From positions 1 to 64,000 of the forward strand of contig NZ_BDDS01000001.1 in assembly GCF_001653135.1 (NCBI RefSeq): 64,000 nt of DNA, read 5' to 3'. Of this stretch, positions 38,105-47,138 are shown piece by piece; position 1 is the stretch's first letter; the number at the start of each line of letters is the position of its first letter. This stretch comes from Pseudoalteromonas neustonica (GTDB lineage Bacteria; Pseudomonadota; Gammaproteobacteria; Enterobacterales; Alteromonadaceae). Both the position numbers and the translations under genes were made by a program. Below the pieces are notes generated by a model that saw nothing but the letters and a program-made list of their open reading frames with translations, made no database searches and was not told the origin of the DNA.

Positions 38105-39190
38105 ATGAACATTAAGAGTTTTTTTAGTTGTACTTTATTGTTTAGTTCAATGCATGTAATTGCGCAGCATGAAGTATCAACCTATGTATATTCAAATAGC
38201 TTTAGCAATATAGCGCCTGTTTTGGAGCTTGCTAAAGATGAATGGCAAACACCACCAAAAACCGACGCAGACAACGGTTTTTCACAAACGCGGATTGGCT
38301 TAAGTTATCAGCCGAGTGATTGGCAGCAATTTACTTTTCATATAGAGCAGCGGTTGGACTACTTTGTAAAAAGTAACCCCGACACTGCTTTAGGCTACTA
38401 TCAAGAAAGTAATAAAACGCCCTTACTGAGCAAAGAAAACTACCAGGCTAAACTAGACTACTTTGCAAACCGCAGTAAAGGGCTTGGTATTACATTTGAA
38501 CATCAGTTCGAATTATTTCTACTTGGTGTAAAAGGGAGTTACTGGGGGGTTGATTATTTTAGGCACTCATTCGTGAGCGGCAATGTTCAAGGTCGCGAAG
38601 ATAATAGTTTATTAGGCGAGTTAAATTACCAAGAGTACTACACGCACAATAACTTTTTAAAACGTCCAAATAATGGAGGGTGGGATAACAGTGGCAGTGG
38701 TTATTCATTTGATGTATTCACAGAGTTTATGCCATGGGAAAATGTGTTAGTTCGCGCAAGTTTTATTGATATTTATAACCAATTTACAGTTGATAATGTC
38801 GGTTTTACGCGTGCCAATATTAATACAAAAGGTAGTTTTGTTGATAACCAAGGGTTTAGTAGTTTTCGCCCACTCCTAAAAGGGTTTGAGGGAGAAAGTG
38901 AACATGATTTTAGGATCCCAGAACACGTTGCTATTGAGTTGTCATATAAACAGCGAGAGCTGAGTTATGTTGCCAACTTACTCCGTCAAGGTGATATCAA
39001 TTTTGTACAGCTTGGTGTTCAGCTGCCCTGGCGAGAAAGCCAGATTAAACTACTTATAGACCCTGTTAACTTAGTACCTCAACTGGGTTATGAAAGTGAG
39101 TGGTTTGATTTTTCGCTTGCCATGGATAAGTTAAACCCGAATAAAGCGATGCAGTTATCGTTAGCTGCGCGTATAAGCATCTTATTTTAA
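38105..39190 (+). CDS. Probable outer-membrane beta-barrel protein, unknown function
   Basis: A 361-residue protein with a signal peptide that ends near VIAQ (about residue 21). The rest is rich in alternating polar and aromatic residues (for example QFTFHIEQRLDYFV, VAIELSYKQREL), typical of outer-membrane strands, and the last residue is Phe, the usual barrel C-terminus (RISILF). I recognise no named porin family. The start is close to the lipoprotein terminator and has only a weak ribosome-binding site. It may be co-expressed by read-through, but that is unproven. Confidence 0.75.
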   Translation: MNIKSFFSCTLLFSSMHVIAQHEVSTYVYSNSFSNIAPVLELAKDEWQTPPKTDADNGFSQTRIGLSYQPSDWQQFTFHIEQRLDYFVKSNPDTALGYYQESNKTPLLSKENYQAKLDYFANRSKGLGITFEHQFELFLLGVKGSYWGVDYFRHSFVSGNVQGREDNSLLGELNYQEYYTHNNFLKRPNNGGWDNSGSGYSFDVFTEFMPWENVLVRASFIDIYNQFTVDNVGFTRANINTKGSFVDNQGFSSFRPLLKGFEGESEHDFRIPEHVAIELSYKQRELSYVANLLRQGDINFVQLGVQLPWRESQIKLLIDPVNLVPQLGYESEWFDFSLAMDKLNPNKAMQLSLAARISILF

Positions 39191-39211
39191 TAAGCTTGCT
39201 GTGATTAAAGT

Positions 39212-39244
39212 AAAACGCCTTACTCGACGAGTAAGGCGTTTTTT
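39212..39244. terminator. Bidirectional terminator between barrel and receptor genes
   Basis: Nearly perfect 15-bp inverted repeat: AAAACGCCTTACTCG (39212-39226) with its complement at 39228-39242, and T runs on both strands. It sits between two convergent genes and can serve both. Confidence 0.93.
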
Positions 39245-39266
39245 ATTGCTCTAAAACACGTTTAAA

Positions 39267-42191
39267 TTAGAACGTGTATTTAGCACCTAGTGATATACGG
39301 CGTCCTTTCACGTCAAAGAACTCACCATCATCGTAAGTGAACGGATTACGTGGTGGTTCACGGTCTAGAATGTTGTTAACACCTACACGTAATTGTAGCT
39401 CATCTAAGATGTTTGTTTTATACATAAAATCAAACGTCGTGTAAGATGGGATATCATTATAGTTATTCTGTTCAATGCTCCAGTCGTTGTCATTAACAGT
39501 TGCATGACGATAATTCATTGTTAATACGTAAGCTGAGTCATCATGTGAGTACACAGCATTAAAACGACCTTTCCAACGTGGAGAGGCTATTTCACCTACA
39601 TCACTACGAAAATCTTCAGCACGACCAGTTGAGTTACTGTTGTCGTCAATTAGGTAGGTTGCAGTTAATTTTAGTGCTAAGTCACCAGAGAACAACTCAG
39701 TACGGTATGCTGATTCAACATCAACACCTTTTTTATTAATAACAGCGGCATTAATTGGGCGAGTGAAGAAGTTTTCAATTTCACCCGTTTTTTCATTACG
39801 CACAACGTTACTACAGAAAGGGTTATCTAAAGATGATGACTCATAACATAGTTCAACACTATTACGGCCAAAATACTCAATGGCGCCTTCCACTTCGAAT
39901 GACCAATAATCAAGAGTTAGATCTAAACCTTCAACAAACTCAGGAGTATAAATTACACCAACGGTGTAATCGTTAGATGTCTCATTTTTAAGGTTTTGGT
40001 TACCCTGAATATAGCCCGGTAAGCTGCCGGCTGCTAGCCATGCGTCCGAAGGTTTCCATCCTTCAGCTAAACCTGCTGCTTGACAGTTTTTAATTACGTT
40101 TGCTTTATACTTACTACCTGATGTAGCAATTGAGTCAGCTCTACAGACATCCGCGCGGCCTGAGCTAAATGTTTTTGAGTTAGGTGTAAATAAATCACCT
40201 ATATTTGGTGCACGCACTGATTTAGAGCGATTTAAACGAACGCGAAGTTCATCTGTTACACCCCAGTTAAGCGCCAATTTCCATGCATTATCTTCACCGG
40301 TGACTGAGTAGTCCATGTAACGTAAAGCTGTTTCAAATGTTAAGTCAGTTGCTAGAAATACATCCTCTAGTAACGGGATGGAAATCTCAGCTGATAACTC
40401 ATTGACATCAATTTCGCCATCCATTGGTAAGCTTGAATTACCAAAGATTAAGCCTTTTTGCATATTCTCAGATGGTGTTGTAGTTGCTGATTCACGACGG
40501 TGCTCTGCGGTGAATGCGGCTGCAACGTAACCAGCTGGAAGTTCAAAAAGTGAACCGTCTACAGTTAATGCAAAAACAACTTGGTCGTGTTGTGCAAAGC
40601 GGGTTGCGGTAGTACCAATATAATCTACTTGTGCTTGCGTTGCTGATGTAGCCCCCATAGTATTAAATGGTGTACAGCCTTCAATTGCGCCAATTACTTC
40701 GCCATCATCATTACGTTTAGCACAAACAACATTACCTTGATATTCAACGGCATCAATAGAGTTTGCTAGATTTTGCGTTAATACTTCACCAGTCCACAGT
40801 GTGTCTTGCTCAATACGACCAAACTGCGCATATGTTGAATAGCCCCAATCATCGCTTATGATGCCTTCAACGCCAATAGAGGTACGGAACACTTCACGCT
40901 CTTGGTTATATGCGCGGTCGCCCCATAGATTTTCATTGGCTTGACGAAGAGTGACTGATTTTAGTTCGTTATCATCCATTAACTTAGCCATGTCATTTTT
41001 TACAAATGCATTATCACGGCGAATAGTATGACGGAAGAAAGCCGGTGTACTTTCAGTAGTCGATTCAGTGTTTGAGTAAGTAAAGTCAAACGTTAATGTA
41101 TGATCATCATTTAGTTGATAAGTACCGTAAGCAGAAGCAATAAGGCGCTCTAAAGGAGTTTGAAAGTAGCTTTTATAACCATGACCAAATACGCCGTCAC
41201 CATTGCCGCCTTCAAAATAGCTATTTGATGGATTTGCAAGCTTGTTCTCGTGATCAATCAATGCTTGGTTTGGATTTGGGATGCGACCAGAACCCATCTG
41301 AAAAGGACGAATATTTCCATTTTCATCAAAGGTATAGTGGTGGTTGTTGTAACCATCATCTGTAAAGGCACCTTTTGAGAAGAAATCACCGCCTTCAGAA
41401 TAATAAGCAAGGCCTGTAGGTTTACCTAAAATAATACGCTCAGGAATACCATCTGTACCATTTAAATTGGCAGGATTAATGTATGTGTTAACTGGATTTC
41501 GGTAAAAGTCACGACTTAGCTTGCCGTAACTTTTATTCTCAGTGTAGTTAACTGATGCAATGAACGATAATTTATCACCTTCCATACCACCGGTGATAGA
41601 GAAGTTATTTTGCTCACCACCACTTTGCTCAGGGCGAACAGTTGAAACGTCAAACTCAATACCATCCATAGATTTTTTAGTGATGATATTTACAACACCG
41701 GCAACAGCGTCAGCGCCATATACAGCTGCAGCACCACCGGTTGCAATTTCAATGCGTTCGATCATCGTCGTTGGAATGTTATTTAAATCAACAGCGGTGT
41801 CGCCAATAGAGCCTGGAACAAAGCGACGACCATTAACAAGCACTAATGTACGTTCTGAGCCTAAACCACGAAGGTCAGTAGTATTTAAGCCTGACGCGTA
41901 AATTGAATTGGTTGTTGTCTCTGGTGAAAGGCCAACAGTCGCTTGCGGCATGTCTGCAAGTAAATCATTTACATTGGTGATACCTTGGTTTTCTAGCTCA
42001 ACACCGCTTATCACAGTAACAGGAGTTGGAGAGGTCAAATTAAAACGTTTTATTTTTGACCCTGTTACTTGAATGCGCTCAACGGGTTTTACGTCAGTAG
42101 CTTCTTGTGCAAATGCACTTGATGCGCCAATTGTGCCAGTAATTAATACTGCGTTAACTGCTGCTGTAATAAGATTTAATTTTTTCAACAT
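39267..42191 (-). CDS. TonB-dependent outer-membrane receptor
   Basis: A 974-residue receptor for active uptake across the outer membrane. A signal peptide ends near Ala28 (SSAFAQ). The plug domain (about 50-180) has ERIQVTGSKIKR, NVNDLLADMPQ and NGRRFVPGS, with AAAVYGADAVAGVVNI. A long 22-strand barrel follows and ends with the usual aromatic residue (LGAKYTF). No signal-transduction extension is present. Receptors with this SxIKR start and long loops often carry peptides or sugars rather than siderophores, but the substrate is not known. A hairpin lies in the leader. Confidence 0.93.
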   Translation of the reverse strand: MLKKLNLITAAVNAVLITGTIGASSAFAQEATDVKPVERIQVTGSKIKRFNLTSPTPVTVISGVELENQGITNVNDLLADMPQATVGLSPETTTNSIYASGLNTTDLRGLGSERTLVLVNGRRFVPGSIGDTAVDLNNIPTTMIERIEIATGGAAAVYGADAVAGVVNIITKKSMDGIEFDVSTVRPEQSGGEQNNFSITGGMEGDKLSFIASVNYTENKSYGKLSRDFYRNPVNTYINPANLNGTDGIPERIILGKPTGLAYYSEGGDFFSKGAFTDDGYNNHHYTFDENGNIRPFQMGSGRIPNPNQALIDHENKLANPSNSYFEGGNGDGVFGHGYKSYFQTPLERLIASAYGTYQLNDDHTLTFDFTYSNTESTTESTPAFFRHTIRRDNAFVKNDMAKLMDDNELKSVTLRQANENLWGDRAYNQEREVFRTSIGVEGIISDDWGYSTYAQFGRIEQDTLWTGEVLTQNLANSIDAVEYQGNVVCAKRNDDGEVIGAIEGCTPFNTMGATSATQAQVDYIGTTATRFAQHDQVVFALTVDGSLFELPAGYVAAAFTAEHRRESATTTPSENMQKGLIFGNSSLPMDGEIDVNELSAEISIPLLEDVFLATDLTFETALRYMDYSVTGEDNAWKLALNWGVTDELRVRLNRSKSVRAPNIGDLFTPNSKTFSSGRADVCRADSIATSGSKYKANVIKNCQAAGLAEGWKPSDAWLAAGSLPGYIQGNQNLKNETSNDYTVGVIYTPEFVEGLDLTLDYWSFEVEGAIEYFGRNSVELCYESSSLDNPFCSNVVRNEKTGEIENFFTRPINAAVINKKGVDVESAYRTELFSGDLALKLTATYLIDDNSNSTGRAEDFRSDVGEIASPRWKGRFNAVYSHDDSAYVLTMNYRHATVNDNDWSIEQNNYNDIPSYTTFDFMYKTNILDELQLRVGVNNILDREPPRNPFTYDDGEFFDVKGRRISLGAKYTF

Positions 42192-42215
42192 AACACCTTT
42201 TTATTTTGACAAGGT

Positions 42216-42230
42216 TTGCCCGCAGGGCAA
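42216..42230 (-). promoter_or_regulatory. Leader hairpin of the TonB receptor gene
   Basis: Arms TTGCCC (42216-42221) and GGGCAA (42225-42230) with a 3-nt loop. On the minus-strand transcript it would lie 24 nt before the receptor ATG, just ahead of the AAGGTG ribosome-binding site. It may affect translation. Confidence 0.4.
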
Positions 42231-42652
42231 TTAAACTTGATTGAACTTGCAAAGGGTCAACATTGTTAGCCATATTAACTTTGACGTTAAATATATGCCT
42301 TTCAATGTAACCAAATGTAATTTAGCGCTATGTTTTATCACAGTCCCTAAATGGAGTCTTTTATGTGGCGAATGTGAGTTTTGTTGCTAAAAAGTGCTTT
42401 TTGTTTTTATTGTGGGTATATGTTGGTATTACATTGTTTTTTATTAATATTATTTGTAATCATAGGTTTACATATTTACTTTTTGTAATTTATTAAGTTG
42501 TTTTTATATTTTACAATTAACTATTTTGCAATTGTACGTCAATAACTTTGCTTTAAAATTGAACTGCAATGTTAATTTTGCTCAAAAAGTGACGAGTGAT
42601 ATTTGAGCAGTTGAGCAAGGGTAGGGGAACTTTTTAGTTTATATGCTATTAG

Positions 42653-42687
42653 TTACCATCTAGCACAAGTGTTGTGTTAGATGGTAA
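42653..42687. promoter_or_regulatory. 16-bp stem-loop upstream of mpl
   Basis: TTACCATCTAGCACAA (42653-42668) and TTGTGTTAGATGGTAA (42672-42687) pair over 16 bp with one G-T and a GTG loop. There is no T run, so it is not an intrinsic terminator. It lies 95 nt before mpl. It may be an operator or an RNA structure. Confidence 0.45.
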
Positions 42688-42781
42688 TGGTAACTGAGCA
42701 CTATTTTTGGCATTATGTCAGCTTCATTTTTTATCTCTTTTTTAGTGCTGCATAAGCTATTTTTAGCGGCAAAGGAATAAT

Positions 42782-44134
42782 ATGCATATTCATATTTTAG
42801 GTATTTGTGGCACTTTTATGGGCGGTATTGCGGCGATTGCTAAGTCGCTTGGGCATACTGTAACGGGCTCAGATCTAAACGTGTATCCACCAATGAGCAC
42901 ACAACTCGAAGAGCTAGGTATTAAATTAATGCAGGGCTATGATGTCTCTCAGTTAGACCCTGCGCCAGACATGGTTGTGATTGGTAATGCAATGAGTCGC
43001 GGTAACCCATGTGTTGAATATGTATTAGATAAAGGGCTACCTTATACCTCTGGCCCTGAATGGTTGAAGCATAATTTGCTGCAAAATTCATGGGTACTGG
43101 CTGTTGCAGGTACTCACGGTAAAACCACTACCGCAAGTATGCTGGCCTGGATTTTAGAGTATGCAGGTTTAAAGCCGGGTTTTTTAATCGGTGGCATTGT
43201 GCAAAATTTTGGCTTGTCTGCCCGAGTTGGCGAAACGCCATTTTTTGTTATTGAAGCCGATGAGTACGACACTGCATTTTTTGATAAGCGCAGCAAGTTT
43301 GTTCACTACCTACCACGCACGCTTATTTTAAATAACCTTGAATTTGATCATGCGGATATTTTCGACGATTTAAACGCCATTAAAAAACAATTTCATCATT
43401 TGATGCGTACTCTACCAAGTAGTGGCAAAGTAATTTGGCCCCAGCAAGATAACGCATTGCAAGCTGTGGTAAAGCAAGGCTGTTGGAGTGAAAGTGAAAC
43501 ACTCGGCGCAGATTGGGACTATCAGCTAATCAAGGCTGATGGTAGCGAGTTTACTGTGTTACTTAATGATCAGAGTCAAGGCACTGTAAAATGGCAAGCG
43601 TTTGGTGAGCATAATGTGAAAAACGCGATTATGGCAATTGCTGCCGCGCGTCATGTAGGTATTGCTATCCCGCATAGTATTGCGGGGTTAGGAGAGTTTA
43701 TTAGCCCAAAACGCAGAATGGAGCTTAAAGCGGATATTGCCAATATTAAAGTGTATGACGATTTTGCTCATCACCCTACGGCTATCACTACAACACTTGC
43801 AGGGCTGCGCGCAAAAGTGGGTGATGAAAAAATTATCGCTATACTCGAGCCGCGTTCAAACACTATGAAAATGGGTGTGCATCAACATACCTTATTAGCG
43901 TCGTTAGTCGATGCTAATGATGTGTATCTATTTGAGCCTGACAATTTAGCATGGTCATTAAGCGAACAAGCAAAACAAGCAGAAATGGTATGCTTAAGTA
44001 ATATCAATGAGATTATTGAGCAAGTCGTTGCAAGCGCTCAGCCACAACAACATATTTTAATCATGAGCAATGGCGGCTTTAACGGCCTTCATGATAAGTT
44101 AATTACCGCTTTGCAGCATAAATTTATACAGTAA
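42782..44134 (+). CDS. mpl: UDP-N-acetylmuramate : L-Ala-gamma-D-Glu-meso-Dap ligase
   Basis: Murein-recycling ligase that joins the recovered tripeptide to UDP-MurNAc. Mur ligase family, 450 residues (E. coli 457). The N-terminal nucleotide fold begins HIHILGICGTFMGG; the ATP loop is GTHGKTTTASM (about 111-121), followed by EADEYDTAFFDKRSKF and the PRRM-like SPKRRMELK. An AAAGGA ribosome-binding site precedes the ATG. ubiX follows 15 nt downstream. Confidence 0.96.
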   Translation: MHIHILGICGTFMGGIAAIAKSLGHTVTGSDLNVYPPMSTQLEELGIKLMQGYDVSQLDPAPDMVVIGNAMSRGNPCVEYVLDKGLPYTSGPEWLKHNLLQNSWVLAVAGTHGKTTTASMLAWILEYAGLKPGFLIGGIVQNFGLSARVGETPFFVIEADEYDTAFFDKRSKFVHYLPRTLILNNLEFDHADIFDDLNAIKKQFHHLMRTLPSSGKVIWPQQDNALQAVVKQGCWSESETLGADWDYQLIKADGSEFTVLLNDQSQGTVKWQAFGEHNVKNAIMAIAAARHVGIAIPHSIAGLGEFISPKRRMELKADIANIKVYDDFAHHPTAITTTLAGLRAKVGDEKIIAILEPRSNTMKMGVHQHTLLASLVDANDVYLFEPDNLAWSLSEQAKQAEMVCLSNINEIIEQVVASAQPQQHILIMSNGGFNGLHDKLITALQHKFIQ

Positions 44135-44149
44135 TAAACCGGAGCGACA

Positions 44150-44773
44150 GTGCAATATAAAGAAACCATTACGCTTGCCTTTAGTGGCGCGTCAGGTGCG
44201 CCATATGGCTTACGATTACTTGAAGTATTGCTCGCGCAGCAGTTTCGCGTGTATGTGTTGATCTCAAGTGCTGCTCGTGTAGTACTTGATACTGAATCAA
44301 ACATAAAGTTATCAGGTAATGAAGATAAGGCGACCGAGCAATTAAGTACATTATTTAATGCACCAGCAGGTCAGTTACAAGTATTTGGTAAAGATAACTG
44401 GTTTAGCCCGGTAGCGTCAGGCTCTGCCGCACCGAAAAAAATGGTTGTATGCCCGTGTAGCGCAGGGTCAGTCTCTGCGATTGCAATGGGGGCGTCAGAT
44501 AATCTATTAGAGCGTGCAGCAGATGTAGTGATTAAAGAGCGCGGTCAGTTAATTTTAGTGCCACGAGAAACACCATTTAGTGAAATTCATCTTGAGAACA
44601 TGCTAAAACTCGCCAAGCTTGGGGTGACCATAATGCCTGCGGCACCAGGGTTTTATCATCAACCGCAAACCATTAATGACTTAGTTGACTTTATGGTTGC
44701 GCGTATTCTAGATCATTTAAATATTGAACATACCCTCACTAAGCGTTGGGGTTATGGGGAAGGGAAATCATGA
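44150..44773 (+). CDS. ubiX: Flavin prenyltransferase
   Basis: Makes prenylated FMN, the cofactor of the decarboxylase UbiD in ubiquinone synthesis. It has 207 residues with the FMN-binding start [10 protein letters not shown] (about 10-19) and the block [25 protein letters not shown], then [21 protein letters not shown]. The start is a GTG after CCGGAGCGACA. It overlaps the next gene by 4 nt. ubiD is not in the window. Confidence 0.95.
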   Translation: MQYKETITLAFSGASGAPYGLRLLEVLLAQQFRVYVLISSAARVVLDTESNIKLSGNEDKATEQLSTLFNAPAGQLQVFGKDNWFSPVASGSAAPKKMVVCPCSAGSVSAIAMGASDNLLERAADVVIKERGQLILVPRETPFSEIHLENMLKLAKLGVTIMPAAPGFYHQPQTINDLVDFMVARILDHLNIEHTLTKRWGYGEGKS

Positions 44774-45702
44774 GTAAAGCACTTGCTTTGAATATTGAAG
44801 GCCTTACTAAGGTTTATAAAAATGGTGTTGAAGCAGTCAAAGGCATTGATCTGCAAGTGTATGAAGGCGATTTTTTTGCATTACTTGGGCCTAATGGCGC
44901 GGGTAAATCAACGACCATAGGCGTGATTTCGTCATTGGTTAATAAAAGCCAAGGCAAAGTGGAAGTATTTGGTCATAACATTGATACCGATTTAGAAGCC
45001 GCTAAATCGCAGCTTGGTCTTGTACCGCAAGAATTTAACTTTAGCCAGTTTGAAACCCTTACACAAATATTAGTTAATCAAGCTGGTTACTATGGTGTGC
45101 CGCGAAAATTAGCCCATCAGCGAGCTGATAAATACTTAGCACAATTAGGCTTACTCGAGAAAAAAGACAAACAAGCGCGTACTTTATCGGGCGGTATGAA
45201 GCGTAGGTTAATGATTGCCCGTGCGTTAATGCATGAACCAAAACTGCTTATTTTAGATGAGCCAACAGCGGGTGTTGATATTGAGCTGCGCCGTTCTATG
45301 TGGGATTTTTTACGCCAAATTAATGAGCAAGGTGTAACGATTATCCTTACTACACATTATTTAGAAGAAGCTGAATTATTGTGTAAAAATATCGCTATTA
45401 TTGACTCAGGTATTATCGTTGAAAATACCACGATTAAAGCATTGCTTGCCAAATTAGATAAAGAAACGTTTATTCTGGATTTAAAACAACCAGTACAGCC
45501 GGTTACAGTCACGCTTGATGGCTATAAATTTACAATGGCTGATGATCATACCATTGAAGTAGAAGTGGCAAAATCACAAGGTTTGAATGCGGTATTTACA
45601 GCATTAACTGAGCAGGGTAATACCGTACTTAGTATGCGTAATAAAGCGAACAGGTTAGAAGAGTTGTTTGTCGGTTTACTAGAACAAGGGCGGGGCAAGT
45701 AG
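44770..45702 (+). CDS. yadG: ABC transporter ATP-binding protein, YadG type
   Basis: ATPase subunit of a two-gene ABC exporter, 310 residues. The Walker A motif is GPNGAGKST (about 40-48), the signature is LSGGMKRR and the Walker B is [14 protein letters not shown]-terminal accessory domain (about 220-310) follows. I chose the ATG at 44770, which overlaps the ubiX stop. The permease YadH starts directly after its stop codon. The substrate is unknown; the E. coli homologue is also uncharacterised. Confidence 0.93.
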   Translation: MSKALALNIEGLTKVYKNGVEAVKGIDLQVYEGDFFALLGPNGAGKSTTIGVISSLVNKSQGKVEVFGHNIDTDLEAAKSQLGLVPQEFNFSQFETLTQILVNQAGYYGVPRKLAHQRADKYLAQLGLLEKKDKQARTLSGGMKRRLMIARALMHEPKLLILDEPTAGVDIELRRSMWDFLRQINEQGVTIILTTHYLEEAELLCKNIAIIDSGIIVENTTIKALLAKLDKETFILDLKQPVQPVTVTLDGYKFTMADDHTIEVEVAKSQGLNAVFTALTEQGNTVLSMRNKANRLEELFVGLLEQGRGK

Positions 45703-46470
45703 ATGTTTAAATATGGCGTAGCCTTAAAAAGTTTATGGTTTAAAGAATGCATTCGATTTTTACGTATTTGGATTCAAACCTTAGTGCCACCTGCGATTAC
45801 CATGAGTTTATATTTTGTGATTTTTGGTAATTTAATAGGCTCTCGTATCGGTGATATGGGCGGTTTTAGCTATATGGAGTTTATTGTTCCTGGTCTAATC
45901 ATGATGTCGGTGATCACTAACTCCTACTCTAATGTGGCTTCAAGTTTTTATTCAACCAAGTTTCAAAAAAGTATTGAAGAGCTATTAGTCGCGCCAGTGC
46001 CTAATTATATCATTGTGCTGGGTTACATGGGCGGCGGTATGACGCGTGGTATGCTGGTGGGGTTAATTGTTACGTGTGTATCTTTGTTATTTGTTGATAT
46101 TCAAATCCATAACGTATTTGTGATCATAGCGACGGTAATATTAACATCAGCGGTATTTGCATTAGGTGGTCTGATTAATGCTATTTACGCGAATAGCTTT
46201 GACGATATTAGTATTATTCCTACCTTTGTTCTAACACCGCTGACTTATTTAGGTGGGGTATTTTACTCAATCACGTTATTACCAGAATTTTGGCAGGGGG
46301 TATCGCAGATTAACCCAATTATTTATATGGTTAATGCCTTTAGGTATGGCTTTTTAGGCGTATCAGATGTTGATTTATCTGTTGCATTTGGTGTGTTGTT
46401 GTTATTTATTACAGCACTATTTACAGTCGCGTTGACGTTAATTAAAAAAGGTGTGGGGTTAAGACACTAA
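45703..46470 (+). CDS. yadH: ABC transporter permease, YadH type
   Basis: Membrane subunit of the YadGH exporter (ABC-2 family), 255 residues and about six membrane helices. Conserved ABC-2 marks are GFSYMEFIVPGLIMMSVI and the LTPLTYLGGVFYSI loop with LPEFWQ. It starts at the base after the yadG stop, so the two subunits are made in equal amounts. Its stop shares a base with the next gene's start (TAATG). Confidence 0.93.
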   Translation: MFKYGVALKSLWFKECIRFLRIWIQTLVPPAITMSLYFVIFGNLIGSRIGDMGGFSYMEFIVPGLIMMSVITNSYSNVASSFYSTKFQKSIEELLVAPVPNYIIVLGYMGGGMTRGMLVGLIVTCVSLLFVDIQIHNVFVIIATVILTSAVFALGGLINAIYANSFDDISIIPTFVLTPLTYLGGVFYSITLLPEFWQGVSQINPIIYMVNAFRYGFLGVSDVDLSVAFGVLLLFITALFTVALTLIKKGVGLRH

Positions 46471-47138
46471 TGAGTGATGCAAATTCACGAAGTATTGTAT
46501 CTAATCAACAAGGCTTGCATGAAAAGCTGGATGAGATAGTTAATAAACATTTAACTGCTGAGTTTAAAAAACCCATTGCAGCGCATACGCAAATGGCATT
46601 TGATCAAGTAAATGAAAAAGTGCAGGCTTTTGCTGGGCCCATTATTTTAGATTCGTGTTGTGGCGTAGGCGAAAGCACTGCTAATTTAGCAAAGCGTCAC
46701 CCAGATGCGTTAGTGATAGGTATTGATAAGTCATCACATCGTTTAGATAAGCATGACATTGAATACAAGCAAACAGACTCGGGCCAGTATATTTTAGTGC
46801 AAGCTGACCTTAATGATTTTTGGCGTTTAGCTGTCGCTGCCAATTGGCAGCCAACGCACCATTATTTGTTGTATCCAAATCCATGGCCTAAAGCTAAGCA
46901 TATTCAACGGCGTTGGCACGGCGCTGCTATCTTCCCATTCATCGTTAAGTTAGGCGGGTTACTCGAAGTTCGCAGTAACTGGGATATCTACGTAAAAGAG
47001 TTTGCTCAAGCATTACAGTTAACTGGGCAGCATTGTGAGGTAGAACTATTTAGTAGCGATACCGCCATTACTCCGTTTGAGAGAAAGTATTGGGCGAGCT
47101 CTCAGCAGAGCCACCGATTAGTGATTGCGCTGTTATAG
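46470..47138 (+). CDS. TrmB-like SAM-dependent methyltransferase
   Basis: A 222-residue protein of the TrmB (tRNA guanine-N7 methyltransferase) family, but divergent. The SAM-binding loop is LDSCCGVGESTANLA (about 60-74) and VIGIDKS follows. The TrmB mark PDPWPKKRHHKRR is present in changed form as YPNPWPKAKHIQRRWHG. True TrmB enzymes have a C-terminal tRNA region that is not clearly kept, so it may be a paralogue with another substrate. Last gene of the mpl operon; it overlaps the EAL gene by 71 nt on the opposite strand. Confidence 0.82.
   Translation: MSDANSRSIVSNQQGLHEKLDEIVNKHLTAEFKKPIAAHTQMAFDQVNEKVQAFAGPIILDSCCGVGESTANLAKRHPDALVIGIDKSSHRLDKHDIEYKQTDSGQYILVQADLNDFWRLAVAANWQPTHHYLLYPNPWPKAKHIQRRWHGAAIFPFIVKLGGLLEVRSNWDIYVKEFAQALQLTGQHCEVELFSSDTAITPFERKYWASSQQSHRLVIALL

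Larger units (their letters stand above)
42192..42781. other. Divergent intergenic region receptor / mpl
   Basis: About 590 nt, very AT-rich in the middle (42400-42560), with no supportable gene. It holds a receptor-leader hairpin at 42216-42230 and a long stem-loop at 42653-42687, both listed separately. I see no Fur-like box and no known riboswitch pattern. Confidence 0.5.

Noticed and set aside
42450..42560. AT-rich block considered as a horizontally acquired segment
   Set aside because: It is non-coding and AT-rich in a way normal for promoters and gaps in this genome; flanking genes look native.
42192..42781. Possible riboswitch upstream of the TonB receptor
   Set aside because: No cobalamin or other known aptamer pattern on the receptor strand, only a short hairpin.
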